Below, piece by piece: positions 12,035 through 25,308 of a stretch of DNA of 64,000 bases. The stretch comes from Thunnus maccoyii (Eukaryota; Chordata; Actinopteri; Scombriformes; Scombridae), in assembly GCF_910596095.1 (NCBI RefSeq), contig NC_056534.1, positions 8,370,990 to 8,434,989 of the forward strand, read 5' to 3'. The position numbers were made by a program, and so were the translations under genes. The notes below the pieces were generated by a model. It had not been told where the DNA came from and ran no database searches. It saw only the letters and a program-made list of their open reading frames with translations. Position 1 is the stretch's first letter. Every line of letters starts with the position of its first letter.

Positions 12035-14015
12035 AGTAAAGTTTGTCTCATATTTTTTCCATGAATTCTGCGCATCTGGCTATGTGGTAGCAAAAGGATA
12101 ATGAATAATAATAACAAAGTTGTTTATTTTAAAAATATATTATTATTACTTTAACGTGAAAACATGTTAATTGTATGTTTTTCTGTCTTAGATGAGACAA
12201 AAAGTTCTGGTGTAAAAAAAGTTCTGGCCCTCGCTATAATCCACGGTGAGTGTGTTTTTCTTTCTGCTTCCAAGAGTTTTCATACCCTAGCATCAAAACA
12301 ATAATGGCGTCTCTTCAATGTGTAGGAAAGTCCATGGAGTACCTTCGCTGCCTGTACTTCAGGATGAAAGAGCAGGTGTTCAAAGGGTCACGACCCTATG
12401 AATCAGCACCACTGGAGGATTTCCTGAAGAAAGAATTTGGAGAGAACACCAAGATGACAGACGTCCAATACCCCAGGTAACTGTTCATGTCAAACTTATT
12501 GAAGTCCTTTCATCCTAGAAGAAATATGTTTTTGTCGTTGTTACTTCACTTGAATGTTTGAGCTTCACTTAACAGAATGATGTATGTGCAGAGTTTGACA
12601 CTAGAAGACTGTTGTCACATTCAACTGCTGAAGCTGGAAAGTTTCTGTGTTAACTGAGAAGTTGTGTACGTATGAGCATAATTTGTGACATCACAACTAG
12701 TTTGCTAATTCTGGTCCAGTATGCAACTTACACAAGTGTGATGAGGAGATTTGAAACCTTCAGTGCACATACAGTGAGAATGGACTTTTCAGTGAAGTAG
12801 GAGACGTCTTGAAATAAAAAAATATTTGCATATTCATAGAGTCTGGATTTTTCAGTGAGGTAGAAAGAGTAGATGTCATTTTAAGAATTTCTAACCACAT
12901 CAGACACATTTTTATGTCTTAACACAAGTCTGAAGGGGATTTTAGGGTTAAATGTGTCCACTAGGCAATAGGCAGAAAAGTGTAAAAAGGCAGTAGAGAC
13001 AGTAGAGCTAAAAATGTCAACCTCATAGTGGCGCTGGAGGAAAAGTCAGGCGATCACCAGAGTCAGTAGGATGCGTCCTCTGGGGACAATGGAGATCTGT
13101 TCAAAATGTCATGCCAATCTGTTCAGTAGTTATTGAGATATTTCATTCTGGACCAAAGTGGAGAGAAAGAAAGAATGAGTGACAGACCTCACCATCCCTT
13201 GAACAATGCTGCTAGCATGGCTAAAAACTAGTAGTAGAGGATCCAGAATCTGTAAATGAGCAATTTTTGGTGTCAAAGTGCTGGTTTTTCAGGTTTAGAT
13301 CAGAATGTCTTGACAAACACTTTTATTATGAACAAAAGCTGAGATATCTGACTAAAATTCACCTTTTATGTTAAACTCACATCTACTGTATTATCTTTTC
13401 ACTCATACATTTGCTCTTGTACAGGGTGATGGTGACCAGTGTTCTGGCTGACAGACATCCAGGAGAACTGCACATCTTCAGGAACTATGACCCTCCCTCC
13501 ATCCACAGAGAGCCCCCGTATGCCACCACGGCCACGTTCCAGCCTCTCACTGTCCCACAAGGTACTAGACCTACTGCAGTAGTGCTCAAATGTTTTATGA
13601 ATGGTGGTTGGTGGTGTGTGTTGCTGTCTGCCACAGTGTCCTTAATGTCGCCACCAGATGGTGACATAGTAAAGTATTTTCTAACTCTACACATGGTGGT
13701 AAATTATACTCAGTTCATTCAGGATTATATATTTATTTAGAAAACGAAGCCTGAGAAGTCCATTTGTGTTGTGTTGTTTGAGTGGCAACCATGTTGTTGT
13801 TACAGGATGGGAGGATGAGGATGTGTTGATAGTAGGATACACAGTGGAGCCAGCCAGAAAGCGTAGGAAGGTGACAGCTGAAGGTGTGTTTGTGAGTGAA
13901 AAACAAAGGGACAGGTTCACAAAGAACTTAACTTGGTCAGTCACAAAATTACCTCACAAATTCCCATTTGTTCACGTATAAATATTATCCAGAATACATT
14001 TTTGGATTACTTTTA

Positions 14016-14554
14016 ATGTGCAGAGTCAAACCAACAATGAACCTATCCTACTTACAAGTATTGTCTGTGTATCCAAAGCCTAATATATCATATTCCTCTG
14101 TGCCATAGACCTCTGTTGTTCTCCAAAAAATATTAAAAACATGTCAATGAGCCACACCGCTGTGAGTGACATGTTCCTTCCCCCCGAAGGCAATAGTTAC
14201 TGTAGTTTGTTTAGAAATGGCTCCAAAGATTAATAACAGCGATAACATTTTCAGTCTCAGGAGAGACGTTCCTTGTAATGCAGGTCCTACTGAGCGTGAT
14301 GCATGCTAATGCATTGTGCTAAGGTGACTCTGTTTACAGTGCTTCACCAGCTTGTTGTGCTAGATGTCACAACCTCTTGACTTTGTAAATTTCAGTGCAA
14401 AGTCAAGAGATGATGACACGTCAAGATGAAAGGTCAATATGACGTGTTTTTAATGACAACAGGGGAGCTCAGAGTATTAAGATGTATCAGGCTTTGGATA
14501 AACACACAATACTTGTAAGTAGGATCAGTTCATTGTTGGTTTGGCTCTGCACAT
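14016..14554. mobile_element. Foldback (long inverted repeat) element in phospholipase intron
   Basis: Arm 14,016-14,088 is the reverse complement of 14,483-14,554 with about 7 mismatches in 72 ('caaaccaacaatgaac' against 'gttcattgttggtttg'). Weaker pairing extends further inward. The total is about 539 bp, with no coding capacity. It occupies the interval where the Asp-Gly-Gly exon of the phospholipase would be expected. Confidence 0.75.
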
Positions 14555-14632
14555 GAGATTTGTTGACAATAGGAAAACTATTGATTATTATTATTATTGC
14601 ATAGATTAGAGGATGATGATTCAATTGCTGTT

Positions 14633-14646
14633 GGGGGGGGGGGGGG
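14633..14646 (+). repeat. G14 homopolymer
   Basis: A run of about 14 G in the phospholipase intron. It could form a quadruplex on the plus strand and is a likely place for sequencing or assembly length error. Confidence 0.8.
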
Positions 14647-15730
14647 TGATTTACATCACTAACTCCTACTATGTTTGTACTTTGCTTTGACCACTGAACT
14701 AAACAAAAAACATTAACACAACTCATTGTGAGTAACTAAATTTAGAAACTCCTCCTGCTCCTCCAGCTGTACAGTATCTGTGCTCCCGTGTGTCTCCAGG
14801 TGAACCTCCTCAGGTGGTTGTGAGCTCTGTGGATGTTTTCCGGCCTTCTAACCCTCTGGAGCTGGCCAAGAGCTTTGTAGGAGCCAAAGAGCTGGGCAAG
14901 ATGCTGGTGGACTTTGTGAGTATAGTTTGAGCACCTGTTTTTAAATTTACCTTGCTCCTTGTGTAAATCAATGAGTGCTGAATGCTCATCATCCGCTGCT
15001 GAAACTATATGTTTTTTCATATGAATTCATCCTGCCAGAGTTGTGTTCTCCACTTTTTGTGAAGCCTTTTAATATTCCTGATATTTTGAACATGACAACC
15101 AGTATCAATAACATTTCAGAAAGTGTCTCTAATTCTAATATTTCCTCTCTCTCTGACTGGACAGTGTAGAGATTCTGATGGCTGTGCAGTTGACAGAGCA
15201 AGAGCCTGGTGTGAAATGATCGACACCATCTACCACAGGTCAGCTGACCATGAATCTGCAGCACTTCAGTTTTTTATTTACTGCTGTCTCTGCTCTCTGT
15301 TTTAACTCCAGCTGGCCAAGAGTAAATGATTATCTGCTATGTTCCTGGCCTAAACTAGACATCACTGCAGCTCTATAACATCATAGACAGTATAACTTTA
15401 CCAACCAACACCATCTGGCTTGAAGCTCGGGTGAAGCTCAGCTTGGGAGACCCACATCGTTACAGGCTGAGATGCATGTTAATCAAGTTTGTTTCTGTTT
15501 GTGTTTGTCAAATGGGCATTTATAGTATTCATTGTTGGTCTATTATCTCTAATGTACTTTAAAACTATGTAAAATTCACTATTTATTTATTGTCTTTTGT
15601 ACAGATTGAGCCCCCAGCTGATGAAGTAAGTGACGCAGTCCTGGTGGACATGCTGTGGGAAACCCAAATGTACCTTTATGAGAAGAGAGAAGTCCTCCAA
15701 TCCCTGGCAAAAGTGCTAATGGACAACTGA

Positions 15731-16900
15731 AAGCACACGAAAATCATGAGGAAAGGCTATGAAGATGGGGCTATAAGAGCAGAAAGGAATGTGAAAGCAA
15801 AATGGAGAAAAGGAGAGCAAAGGAGAGTCTTTTGAGTGGAGTCAAAGACAAGAGTGATTGGATGACGCACAAAGATTAGTGAGACATGTGTTCGAATCGA
15901 AACTATGATGTCTATGTCGGTGTGCTCTTTCTTTAAGACAAACCCCTTGAGCCGATGTGATCACAGTGACTTTCATATTTACACTCAAATGTCAGTACAC
16001 GATAGCAAATGTATAAAACATGGCAGAGACTGAAATCTAACAGGAAAACAACTGACAGGATGTCGCCTATTGGAAGACAAGTTATGTAGCATCTTATGAC
16101 CTTATCACTGAGCTTATCAAGTTTACCGTGTTTGTATATAAACCATTGAAATAGAGTGTGGAGTTTCCCTTCTTTGGTATGTGAATACAGGGGAACTGTA
16201 GGAGGAAGTGGTTCCAACTAAATCATACTAAGATCAGTATACACTGTGACTGTGATAGTGTCAGTTTACTGTCACCCTCCCCCCTCTATAGTGTTGCGTG
16301 AGAAGTTTTTGAATCCAGTTCTCATTGGTTGTGATAAAACCATAACGCCCTTCGTCATCCTTCATTTTGTTGTTCCTCTTTTTTTTTTTTTTTTACCCAA
16401 GTAGCTGCAAAGACAATGTACAGACATATTACTTAAGGCATATCAGAAGGACCCTGTAGTAGCGCAACAAAATCTGCAATATACTGTAACACAGCTTGGA
16501 CGATGGTGATGATGAACCAGATCTGCCTTATGTGTCTGGGGCCCAAATTTGTACTGTTTTCTTTCATTCTCTCCATATCAAACTGTCATGCCTTTTTATA
16601 GGTTATTTAGACTGACTTTAAACATAACCTCACTCCCATTGCTAACTTGCTTGCACACTGTACACTTGTTACAACCTTTCATAAAGGTATCTTGAACAAA
16701 TATTTAACATGTACTTGTACAACTGGAATTATACACTTGAATTATAAACTTACTTGAAAGACAAAGAAACAATACTGCACTGGTGTTTGTACAACCTAAA
16801 CTAGAAGTAACAAATTATTTACATATGTTTTTTTGCATATGGATTAAATACTGAAATGTATACTGACATGGTAATAAAATATATTAATATGGACTTCAGT
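15731..16900 (+). other. 3' UTR region of the PLA2G6-like pseudogene
   Basis: No further coding similarity follows the stop at 15,730. An AATAAA hexamer at 16,873-16,878, followed by a GT-rich stretch, marks the probable poly(A) site. A T-run of about 16 lies near 16,379-16,394. The UTR therefore appears to have been retained with the last exons, as expected for a pseudogene of genomic origin rather than a processed copy. Confidence 0.5.
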
Positions 16901-18301
16901 TGTGTCCATGACTGTTTTGTTTCTTTGTTGTGCACTTGATTTTCAGCTGACATGTTATTTAACTCAGCATGGGTAAGATTAGATCCCTATTTTATGAATT
17001 AAATGCTGTGTGACCATTGAACAATTCAGAGCATCAGTTTAAGTAAGTCAACTTTATTTAAAGGTACAATCCATAGTAAAGAAAAGGGTCATCCCACCAT
17101 CAAAACTCAAAACATACAATTGCATTTAATTTTTACATTCAACTTAGTTGAAAGACCCTTTAAGAAAAGCATTAAAGACAACAACTGCTAAAAAGCTTTA
17201 ATTATTCTCTGATGCTTTGTAAGAGAAAGTAAAACCATTTATTAATTGTAATGTCACATCGTGTTAAACAAAAAAATTCTGATTTAATTTTCATCTTTAA
17301 ATGAAACCTGTAATTATGAATTATTAACCATTTCATGGTTAGTCCAATATCCTTTTTTATAATCATGTGTTTTAGCAATTATACAATAGTACTTTAATCA
17401 AAATTTTGCAAGACACTAACATTACCTTTCAATCAATAATGTGACAATTTCAAAATTTCTGCTATCACCATGGCAACTGCTGTAATGTTATGTCCGAAAA
17501 ATATATACCTTTAGCTGCTCTTAACAAAACAAATAAACAAGAGAACACAAAACAAAAACTGACATACAAAATATGATCACTGAAGCTAATGTTAGTTAAG
17601 TTTGCTAATTAGTATGACTCATTGGCAACAAAGGTATCAACGCAGACAAATAATGTTGGATGAGTTTTTTTTCATGAACCATACATGAGCATATTAAATA
17701 CAGTATTGTTACCCATATAAGTTTTAACACAAACTAATAGCACAAGAAAGTTAATTTAAGGTAATTTTACAGGAAAAAGTAGCTAATTTGCTTTAGGAAC
17801 CACAAAGAAGGCTGTAGCTTCTCAGTGCGTTGGTTTTACCTAGCATAGCTACAGCAAGCTAGCAATATAAAATAATTTACAGTTAGTCATTTAATACAAT
17901 GGCTCTCTAATAATGGCTGCCAGTGAATCTTGCTCTTCAAATTTTTCCATTTTGTGAATAAATTTAAAAGGCAAAAATTTTTGAGAAACTTTTGTTGTCA
18001 GTGTCAGTGATGTGTTTTTTGGTAATTTTCAAGATAATTACCAGGTATGATTGTGTTCTACTGGGCTGCACTGACTGAAATATTTTCATAACTTTACAAA
18101 AATGTGTCCTTATTAAAAATCTAATCATTGGTGTGTTCAGTGATCATCAATGTAGATTTTAAACACAACAGTGAAAGAACCTAACCCACAAGTTTTATCA
18201 AAACAGTACCAGTAGGGTCTGAGATATCATATAGTCCAACCTGTACTAAGCCAAATAATTCTTATTTCCCTCAAATATAATCAGTTGTAATGAAGAGATG
18301 C
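16901..18301. other. AT-rich spacer, no gene seen
   Basis: No exon or RNA gene is recognised. From about 18,121 ('atcattggtgtgttcag') the sequence matches 32,479 onward, so the left edge of the 14.4-kb duplicated block lies here. Confidence 0.5.
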
Positions 18302-21300
18302 TTACTCAGGGGTTGTATTGGATCTAAAGTGGACAACAGCATAAGGGACATGCTCCTGTTCTTGGGGCTGATGTGGCTGGACGGTGGTGTAGAGCGGATT
18401 TGTCTGGTTCTTAGAGAAGTTAATACTGCTGTAGTGAAGGTCATCCTGCTCTGTTGCTTGAGCTGAGATGTCTTCATACACAGGACCAGGGTTTAGCTGA
18501 TAAAGAAACAAAATACATAATATTACAATATGTTGTATTTAAAGTTTTGGCTGATCCTCCAAAGCAATATGGAACAATTCCAAGTAGAGCACAATTGATA
18601 ATGGTTTTGGAAGAAATATTAAATGAGTGTAACAGCAGATATTTGGTAACTTTACATTCCATTTTGTATGATTAAGTAAATAAATAATAATAAAAATACT
18701 TTTCCCCATTTAGGGTTACTCCAAGAGAATTATCAACAAATAATGATAAACAATGAAAATAAAAAAACAATGTTTAGTAAAGAAATAACCTGCAAGAAAA
18801 GCATTTAACAAGGGTTGTGGGCAATAATGTTATGTAATGTAGCAGAATTGTTTAAATTATTTTATTTTACCTGCTCCATATTGTCTGATGTTTCAAGTCT
18901 AAGAGAACGGCTGGAGGACCTCTTTCTCCTGTTTAGTGAAATGAGTGAATATAAAAATGAATAGATGATGTCAGGTTAGTGTGTAAATGTCATGACTCTG
19001 CAACAAAGCTTATGTGTCTCACCTAATCCAGAAGAAGACAGTGAGTGGTATTATAACCAGGAGAGCAGCAACAACCCCAACTGCTGCTGTTGATGTTCCT
19101 GTGGTACTTTGGACAGTGAGAGTCTTTTCACCAGAGCTGATGTTTTTGTGGGTTTTGACAGCACATGAGTAGTTTCCTGCATGCTGAATGCTGACTGGGT
19201 CTAGAACCAGGTGTTTGTTTTGGCTCTCTGGCACCGTCAGAGGTCGACTGTTCAAGTACCAAATGTAGTTTGTGTCGTCAGTCAGAGGACAGCTGGTACT
19301 GCAGGTCAGTGTGACTCTCTGGCCCTCTGTCACCACAGCAGGATACAACTTAACTTCCAAGCCTGAAAGATGATTAGATTAGTCAGTAAATGTAAAAGAG
19401 ACGTATCATCTCAAAAGTCCTCATACCTAAATTACAAACTAGGTTTGTCACTGTCCTTCAAAACAACCCAGATGACATGATGATAAAAAAACAACTCATA
19501 TACAGTAAGTGTTTTCTAATCTGCCACTCCTATGTTTAAGGTACAGACAGGTTTAGGTAACTAAAACTACCGTACTTAGTTAAAATCACCATCATGGTTA
19601 AAAAAAATGCTTTGTAGAAGATGAGACATGAAGCACAGACTCCGGTGTCAGAGTCACAGCCTTTGTAGGCTCATCCATCCATTCTGATCTCCTCTCTAAC
19701 TATGGTGGCTGATAGAGCTCAATGCTCTGCAACTTATTAAAACACAAACAAATGAAGATTTTCAACTTTTTGACACATATGAGACATAAAGAAATACACT
19801 GTAAATAAATAAACAATGCAAACTGTACAGAGTAGTAAATAGGCTTGTAGGCTGCACCCAAAATCAAATTTGAAACTAAAACAAACATTGTTAGCTCATT
19901 TTTGAACACCAAAAAGCAAATCCTGACATCAGTTTTTATGTCCCCGAGACACTTCTTTATTTTTGTAACTTCCCTTTTATTCTGTATGACTTGAAATGTT
20001 TCTGTATTTGCTTGTTTCTTATATTTGAAGCACATTTTTTTATACTGTGTGTCAAAATGATGAACATGTTTACGTGCATTTTTTGAAGTTGCAGCATGTT
20101 GAACTCTCTCTCTCTCCTACACTGTTTTAGTGGAGATACAACTTCTACAATGATTTGACACATTTAAATGTGCATGATGTTTTAATTAGACCATTGAGAC
20201 AGTAGACAGAACGCAGACTCCTAATTTAGCCAAAGTTGCGATATTAAAATTTATCCGTTAAAGCTCTTAAAACGGTGAATAATTGGACCATGGCTTCACT
20301 GTGAATGATTTATTGTGTGATATTTAAGAAATCACTGGTCTGATTTGACAAAACACAGATGGATCTTTACACTTTATTGTTATGAATTTCAGGTGGTGCA
20401 CGACCCTGCATACAGGTTATTGTGTGCACTTAATTTAGCTACAATTACATCGTTTTGACTTTCTACTCTTTTGTTAGTGTTATCATATTAAGTATGAACC
20501 AGCCTTTAGTCCTCTTGTAGGCATTAAAGAATAAAGTCTTCTGACTGCTGTTAGTGCATGGTGAAGGAGCAGCACAGTTTCTATTGAAAAGTATGCAGAC
20601 AGGAATTACCTGAGACGATCAAAGTCACTCCACGTGGATCACCCTTCCGTATTACATCATCTTTTAGGAGTCTGATTGTGTATTCTGCTGAGTCAGTCTT
20701 CTTCAGGTTTTTGATTCTCAGGATGTGCTGGTTGTTCATGTCAAGATACTGCATGCGAACTGCATCCTCAGTCGGCTTCACAGCTTCCTCCTCACCACTT
20801 CTCTTTATTTTATACCAAACTTTAGACACAGGCTGCTGGTTGTCAGGATGCAAATATTCACTTGAAATGTTCAATGAAGAGCCTTCCAGGGTGCAGATTC
20901 TCCTTCTGATGTAATTTATACTCCAGCACTTCTTACAATCAACACCTGAAATATAAATTGAAGATTTAAAATAGGGTCACTCTAAATAATTGCTAAAGTA
21001 GCCTTGTCTAATACTTAAATAAAAAAATCTGTGGCAAACGTTCAGGTGTTTTTTATAAATCATGTTTTGTGCAAATCAGGAAATATCACACAATGTGAAA
21101 GCAGCGAAAGCACCTCTTTAGACACCTCATATTGATCTTTTATAAAAAATTAAAAACATTGTTTAGATTTATACTGAGGCTTGCATTTAATTTTTCTTTA
21201 TGGCACAATCTCTAAAATAAAATGGTTAAGTATTTTTAAATTTCTAATGTGTAATTATTGTGTAATTATTATGTGTTGTCATTATACAGACTGTGATATA

Positions 21301-23292
21301 CAGCTTCACAAGCGAGTCATATCAACTCAAACACCAATCAGCAGTTCATGTTGTCTTTAATAAGACACACTGGTTACCAGCAGATCACCTCCATCACTGA
21401 CTAAATCATAAGTCAGATAATGGATTAATAACACTACAAAGAAAATGAAAATCAGGTTGAATCGGCACCTCTGAAATATATTTCATGTTGCCCAATAAGC
21501 ATACAAACTAAAGACAAATGTGCCATCCTATAAAATAACAGTAATAACAGACTGTAAGTTGGTTTATACTCACAGACTTCAGCAGAGTGCAGATCCTCGT
21601 GATCTTTGACAGCACAGGAGAAGACATCAGGAGAGGAGCTGGGACCTGAAAGCTGCTGTTTCTTCTCAGACATTAATTGGCTGTTATTGTACCATCTGTA
21701 GACAGTTTGGTTGTCAGTCAGTGGACAGCTGGTGTTACAGGTCAGTCTAACATGATTCTTATCTGCAGGAGTCCTTTGTAGACCTACTTCTGTTAGGAGA
21801 TGTCAAAAACAGTTTATGTGTGTCATGTTGAATTAAATAAAAATAATATATTGATTACAAAATTATTAAAGTGTGGTTAGTGCAGGAAAGAAGAATGTGT
21901 AGAACTGTAGTAAACATGTTAGTAACAGTAAAAATTAGAAAAGAAAGAAAGCAAAGATATGACATGAAAATATTGACATGAAAATAAATGATTCATGGTC
22001 ATTTAGATGTCTGTTCTCAAAATATTGTTTTAAAGGTGTTCTAGGTGTGGGGGGTGGGAGTGGTGTTTGTGTAAATGTTTGTGGCTGTTTGGAGAAAGTT
22101 AACCTCTGGGATATGTGATGGAGCAGGACTCATCCACTGATGTCTGCTTATCAGAACACATTCTTCCTTTAGCGTAGGTCACAGTAAAGCAGGTCGATGT
22201 GACAGAATCTGAACAAAAACAAATAACATTTAGTAATTTAACTGGTAAACACTTAGTTACAGTATTTCATAGGCTTTATAATTTAAGGCAAAGCTTAAAT
22301 AGTAAAGATATTCTTGAAAGTGTTTAACTTGAAGTTTTGTAACATGAAAAGGAGCCAAATGATGTCACTCACCCACTGAGACTTCAGGAGCTCTGAGATG
22401 CTCGTAGCCTTTGATAGCACAGGAGTATCTGACTGCTTCCTCACTGCTGACCAGCTGTTGGTACCAGGGAGACCAGTCCTGATAGAGAAACTCTCTGTTC
22501 TTGTACCAGATGTAGGCTGCAGGGTTTTCAGTCAGACGACAACTGGTTTTGCAAATCAGTGATACTGTCTGTCCCTCTGTGGCAGGAATCACCTTCACCT
22601 GCAGGTCTGAGATGATGGTGAATAATGTAAGAATTCATATTCTGATTTCATTCTTAAAGTAATACATTAGTGAAAACCACTGTACCTGCAACATGGAGGG
22701 AGATTGTACTTTGTATGCAGTCTTGTGGGTTTTCTGCATTCTCTGTACAGCAGTAAGACTTTGCATCACTCTCTCTTAGATCATTTATTGTTAGAGTTGG
22801 ATGACTCTCTTCAGACTTGCTGTACGTTACACGATTTCCATCTGGAAACAGCTCATTGAGAACAAGCTTGGAGCCAGCGTAGTGTACAGTGAACCATTTC
22901 TTGTTTAAAGTGGGATGTTGAGCTGAGCAGGGTAGATCCACTGATGAACCGTTTAAGGCACAGATGCTGTTTGCTCGTCCCTGAACCCCTTTAACAGAAG
23001 CATTGATTCATATATTATAACATTCTTCTAGTACTAATCACTAAATATTGATAGTATGAAATATTGTAAATGAAGGACATTTGATGTATAATCTGCAATT
23101 TTCTTGAAGTTGTTCACATTTTAACTCCTATAATCAAGTAAAACATTATTCTTTTTACAGATTACAGTTCACAATCTCATATTGTATATATCATGTTTAC
23201 AGTCATTATATCAGAAGAAATAAACAATAATTCATACCTGAGATGCAAAGAATGAAAGCCATAAACACACAGCCAGCTTCTGCCAACAACAT
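18302..23292 (-). CDS. CD22-like inhibitory Ig receptor, type B, intact (611 aa)
   Basis: Exons: signal 23,238-23,292; V1 22,686-22,988; C2 22,373-22,606; mini-V 22,104-22,208; C2 21,574-21,783; V2 20,610-20,945; C2+TM 19,023-19,362; juxtamembrane 18,871-18,928; tail 18,302-18,496. No stop or frameshift was seen, and all sites are GT-AG. Approximate layout: signal 1-19, V1 20-119, C2 120-197, mini-V 198-232, C2 233-302, V2 303-414, membrane-proximal C2 and TM 415-527, basic juxtamembrane segment (RRKRSS), tail 548-611. The tail has ITIM-like LHYSSI (Tyr569) and VPYAVV (Tyr599), plus VYEDI (554) and PLYTTV (583). V1 has B- and F-strand Cys; V2 lacks the usual Cys pair but keeps a Siglec-like F-strand Arg (YTIR). 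Predicted inhibitory surface receptor, probably leukocyte, by family resemblance to fish B-cell receptor CD22-like proteins. The mini-V exon may be skipped without frame change (605-aa-class isoforms would lose 35 residues). The poly(A) signal is unclear. Confidence 0.85.
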
Positions 23293-23314
23293 GGCTGTTG
23301 TAGTCCCTCCGCTT

Positions 23315-24096
23315 CTAAACACAAAGTTGATTATATTAATTTCTTAATGGCCTTACCACACCTTCTGTGTTTATGAAAGCTCATAAAACATCAAATCTAT
23401 AAATAAATGGTCAAAATCAACAGCAGTCCTCTTAGAGTAAAGACTTAAGAGGACAGAATGGACTGTTGGTCATTGTGAGAGTTGCGGGCAGATGTACAGC
23501 ATGAAACTCTGACACCTGAAATTCACTTCCTTCCTGCTTCTTCCTCTAGTACAGAATCTACCTCACATAGTTCAGTATTTATTTGATGTCATATTCTGAG
23601 AAGGAAAATGTTGACTTTAACTTGGGGGTGCCATTATTTTTCTTACTCTGTATCTCATCACAATTATTACTGTTATTTTCTGATTTTATAGTGTATTGGT
23701 TCTTCATGCCAGATATTTTAGTGTTAAACTGCATTATATTTTCATTGAAAAGTTGTAAAAACTGCTGAAGTGAGAACAGAGAGATGTGAAGCTGTCTATG
23801 GACGGTGATGGTGGTATCTGTGGTGGAAACTGCAGAAGTTTATGGTGACTTAAAACACTTCAGAGCATGCAGAATAGGACTAATAATAGTATAATATGTT
23901 GTACATGAAGGACATCTGAAGAAAGCTTGAGAGCATTTTTGTTTTTTTATTCTTCTTTTCTGTTTTCTGTCAATCAATCTGCAATTTTCTACAAATTGTT
24001 CACACCATAACTCCTAAACTCCATTAAAAATGTTATGTGTATTTCTTACAGTTAACAGTAAATGATCATTACATCAGAGAGGATAAACATTTATAT
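23315..24096. other. Upstream flank of receptor signal exon
   Basis: Repeated 5' flank (compare 862-1,690). It has no exon that I can support. A pyrimidine-rich tract and AG precede the signal exon at 23,314, so an untranslated first exon could lie here, but none is identifiable by eye. Confidence 0.4.
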
Positions 24097-24173
24097 GTAA
24101 GATGTACGGGGTGAAACCAGTAAACACACATCCAACTTCTGCCAACAACATGGTTGTTTTAGTCCCTTGCTTC
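24097..24173 (-). pseudogene. Relic signal exon, donor destroyed
   Basis: ATG at 24,149-24,151 with the familiar MLLAEVGCVF start. The 3' end reads CTTACATATAA where working copies have CTCAGGTATAA, so the donor GT is gone. The same lesion is present at 29,105 and 43,589, so it predates the duplications. Confidence 0.75.
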
Positions 24174-25107
24174 TAATCAGTGGACCTTTTTCACAGCAAA
24201 CACTTTGACTTTTTCAAGCAGAAAAATTACAGGTGTAAATAATAACATTAATGTTGGCACCAATACTGGGTCTATAAGTTGATTGTATAACAGTGTTTGT
24301 ATCTATTACATCATAACTGCTGACCTTACTGAAGAGTCTAAATTAAGAGCAGGTTTATAGAGAAATGACTGAAGCCAGAATGGACTGTTGGTCAGTGTGA
24401 GGGCAGCTGGCAGACATGCTGCATGTAGCTCTGATACCAAAATTAAACCTCCTTCCTCATTATAATTCTTAGCAGAGCCACAGATAAACAATTTATGTAG
24501 TGCAGCAGTAGTTTAGTTTTTGATGTCATATTTTAACATGGAAAACCTTCATATTTACTTTAAGGTGTCATTGTTTCTCATTTTTAAGTAATGTATCGGC
24601 TCATCATGCAACATGCAGCAGTGTAAAGCTGCATCAAGTTATCATAAAAGGTGTCAAAGTTGTCAGCGTTGGTCAGAGAGGTGTGAGGCTGTCTGTGTTT
24701 GTTTTATGGTGGAAAAAAAAAAAACACTTGTGAAGAGGAAACTGCAGACATAGTTTTTATGTTCACATCATACACTACAGAACATGCAGAGTAGAACATG
24801 TTTCCGAGAGCAAAATAAGTTTTACAAAAGCATTTTTACAGTTATAGCTTGAAATCAAACAGAAAGCACAGTAATACAACATGAAGCACACCATAGCACA
24901 CTACTATAAGTACTCTGTTCTCAATGATGCAACATGTCCGTCAACAATCCACAACAAATCTAAAAATCGGCACAAAGCAAGACAGCATGTGAAAATGTGG
25001 TCCAAATATATACATCATACTTCATCTCATTTAAATCTTCTCTGTGTGTTCCACTGATGAGGGACACAAGCCAAAACACATATGTATCACAATAATTGTT
25101 CTCTATA

Positions 25108-25308
25108 TTACAAGTGTTGTCTTCTTTCTAGCAAATGTGAAAAAGTCTTCAGATACACTCGATCTGCTTTTTCAAAGTGTTTGTGTGACTGAACGTTGGA
25201 GTAGAGAGGATGTGTCTGGGTCTTAGAGAAGTGGACTCTGCTACAGTGAAGATCATCCTGCTGTGTTGGTTGGGCTGAGATGTTTTCATTCACAGGACCA
25301 GAGTTTAA
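25108..25308 (-). pseudogene. Tail-exon relic with deletion and new C-terminus
   Basis: The exon begins as a normal tail (acceptor 'ctcatcag', then L-N-S-G-P-V). The first ITIM tyrosine is Cys (DLHCSRV) and PLYSNV is kept. After about 25,190 the sequence jumps into downstream spacer across a deletion of roughly 0.35 kb, with 'gtgtt' at the junction. Translation then continues through unrelated residues (ADRVYLKTF) to a stop at 25,108. The second ITIM is lost. No juxtamembrane exon with a working donor lies upstream, only a remnant near 27,030-27,052. Confidence 0.8.

Larger units (their letters stand above)
8254..15730 (+). pseudogene. pla2g6: PLA2G6-like (group VI calcium-independent phospholipase A2) pseudogene
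   Basis: Recognisable exons: 8,254-8,350, 8,665-8,847 and 9,236-9,344 (ankyrin repeats, e.g. [33 protein letters not shown]); 10,392-10,508 (proline-rich linker); 11,065-11,155; 12,192-12,245; 12,326-12,476 ([14 protein letters not shown]); 13,425-13,561 (ELHIFRNYD); 14,800-14,915 ([14 protein letters not shown]); 15,165-15,238 (AVDRARAWCEM); 15,605-15,730 (DMLWETQMYLYEKRE, stop). Intact iPLA2-beta is a cytosolic enzyme that hydrolyses sn-2 phospholipid esters with a Ser-Asp dyad. Here the glycine-rich loop exon is missing. The GTSTG segment before LALAIIHG reads SSGVK, so the catalytic Ser is gone. The exon with the DGG aspartate is not found; a weak trace may lie near 13,806-13,870. Joining 11,155 to 12,192 gives an immediate stop, and the last exon has a frame-breaking deletion between LSPQL and DEVSD. 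The N-terminal exons are absent. It is a pseudogene with remarkably well-preserved surviving exons. Confidence 0.93.

Noticed and set aside
13766-13981. Plus frame GWEDEDVLIVGYTVEPARKRRK as a real phospholipase exon
   Set aside because: Only a faint nucleotide resemblance to the exon encoding the VWRAARSSG region ('gatga', 'agtggagcc'). The protein frame does not match, so it is at most a degraded remnant.
15415-15475. Possible 5S rRNA-like stretch ('gaagctcgggtgaagctcag')
   Set aside because: Internal control elements do not match a 5S gene, and the similarity is too short.
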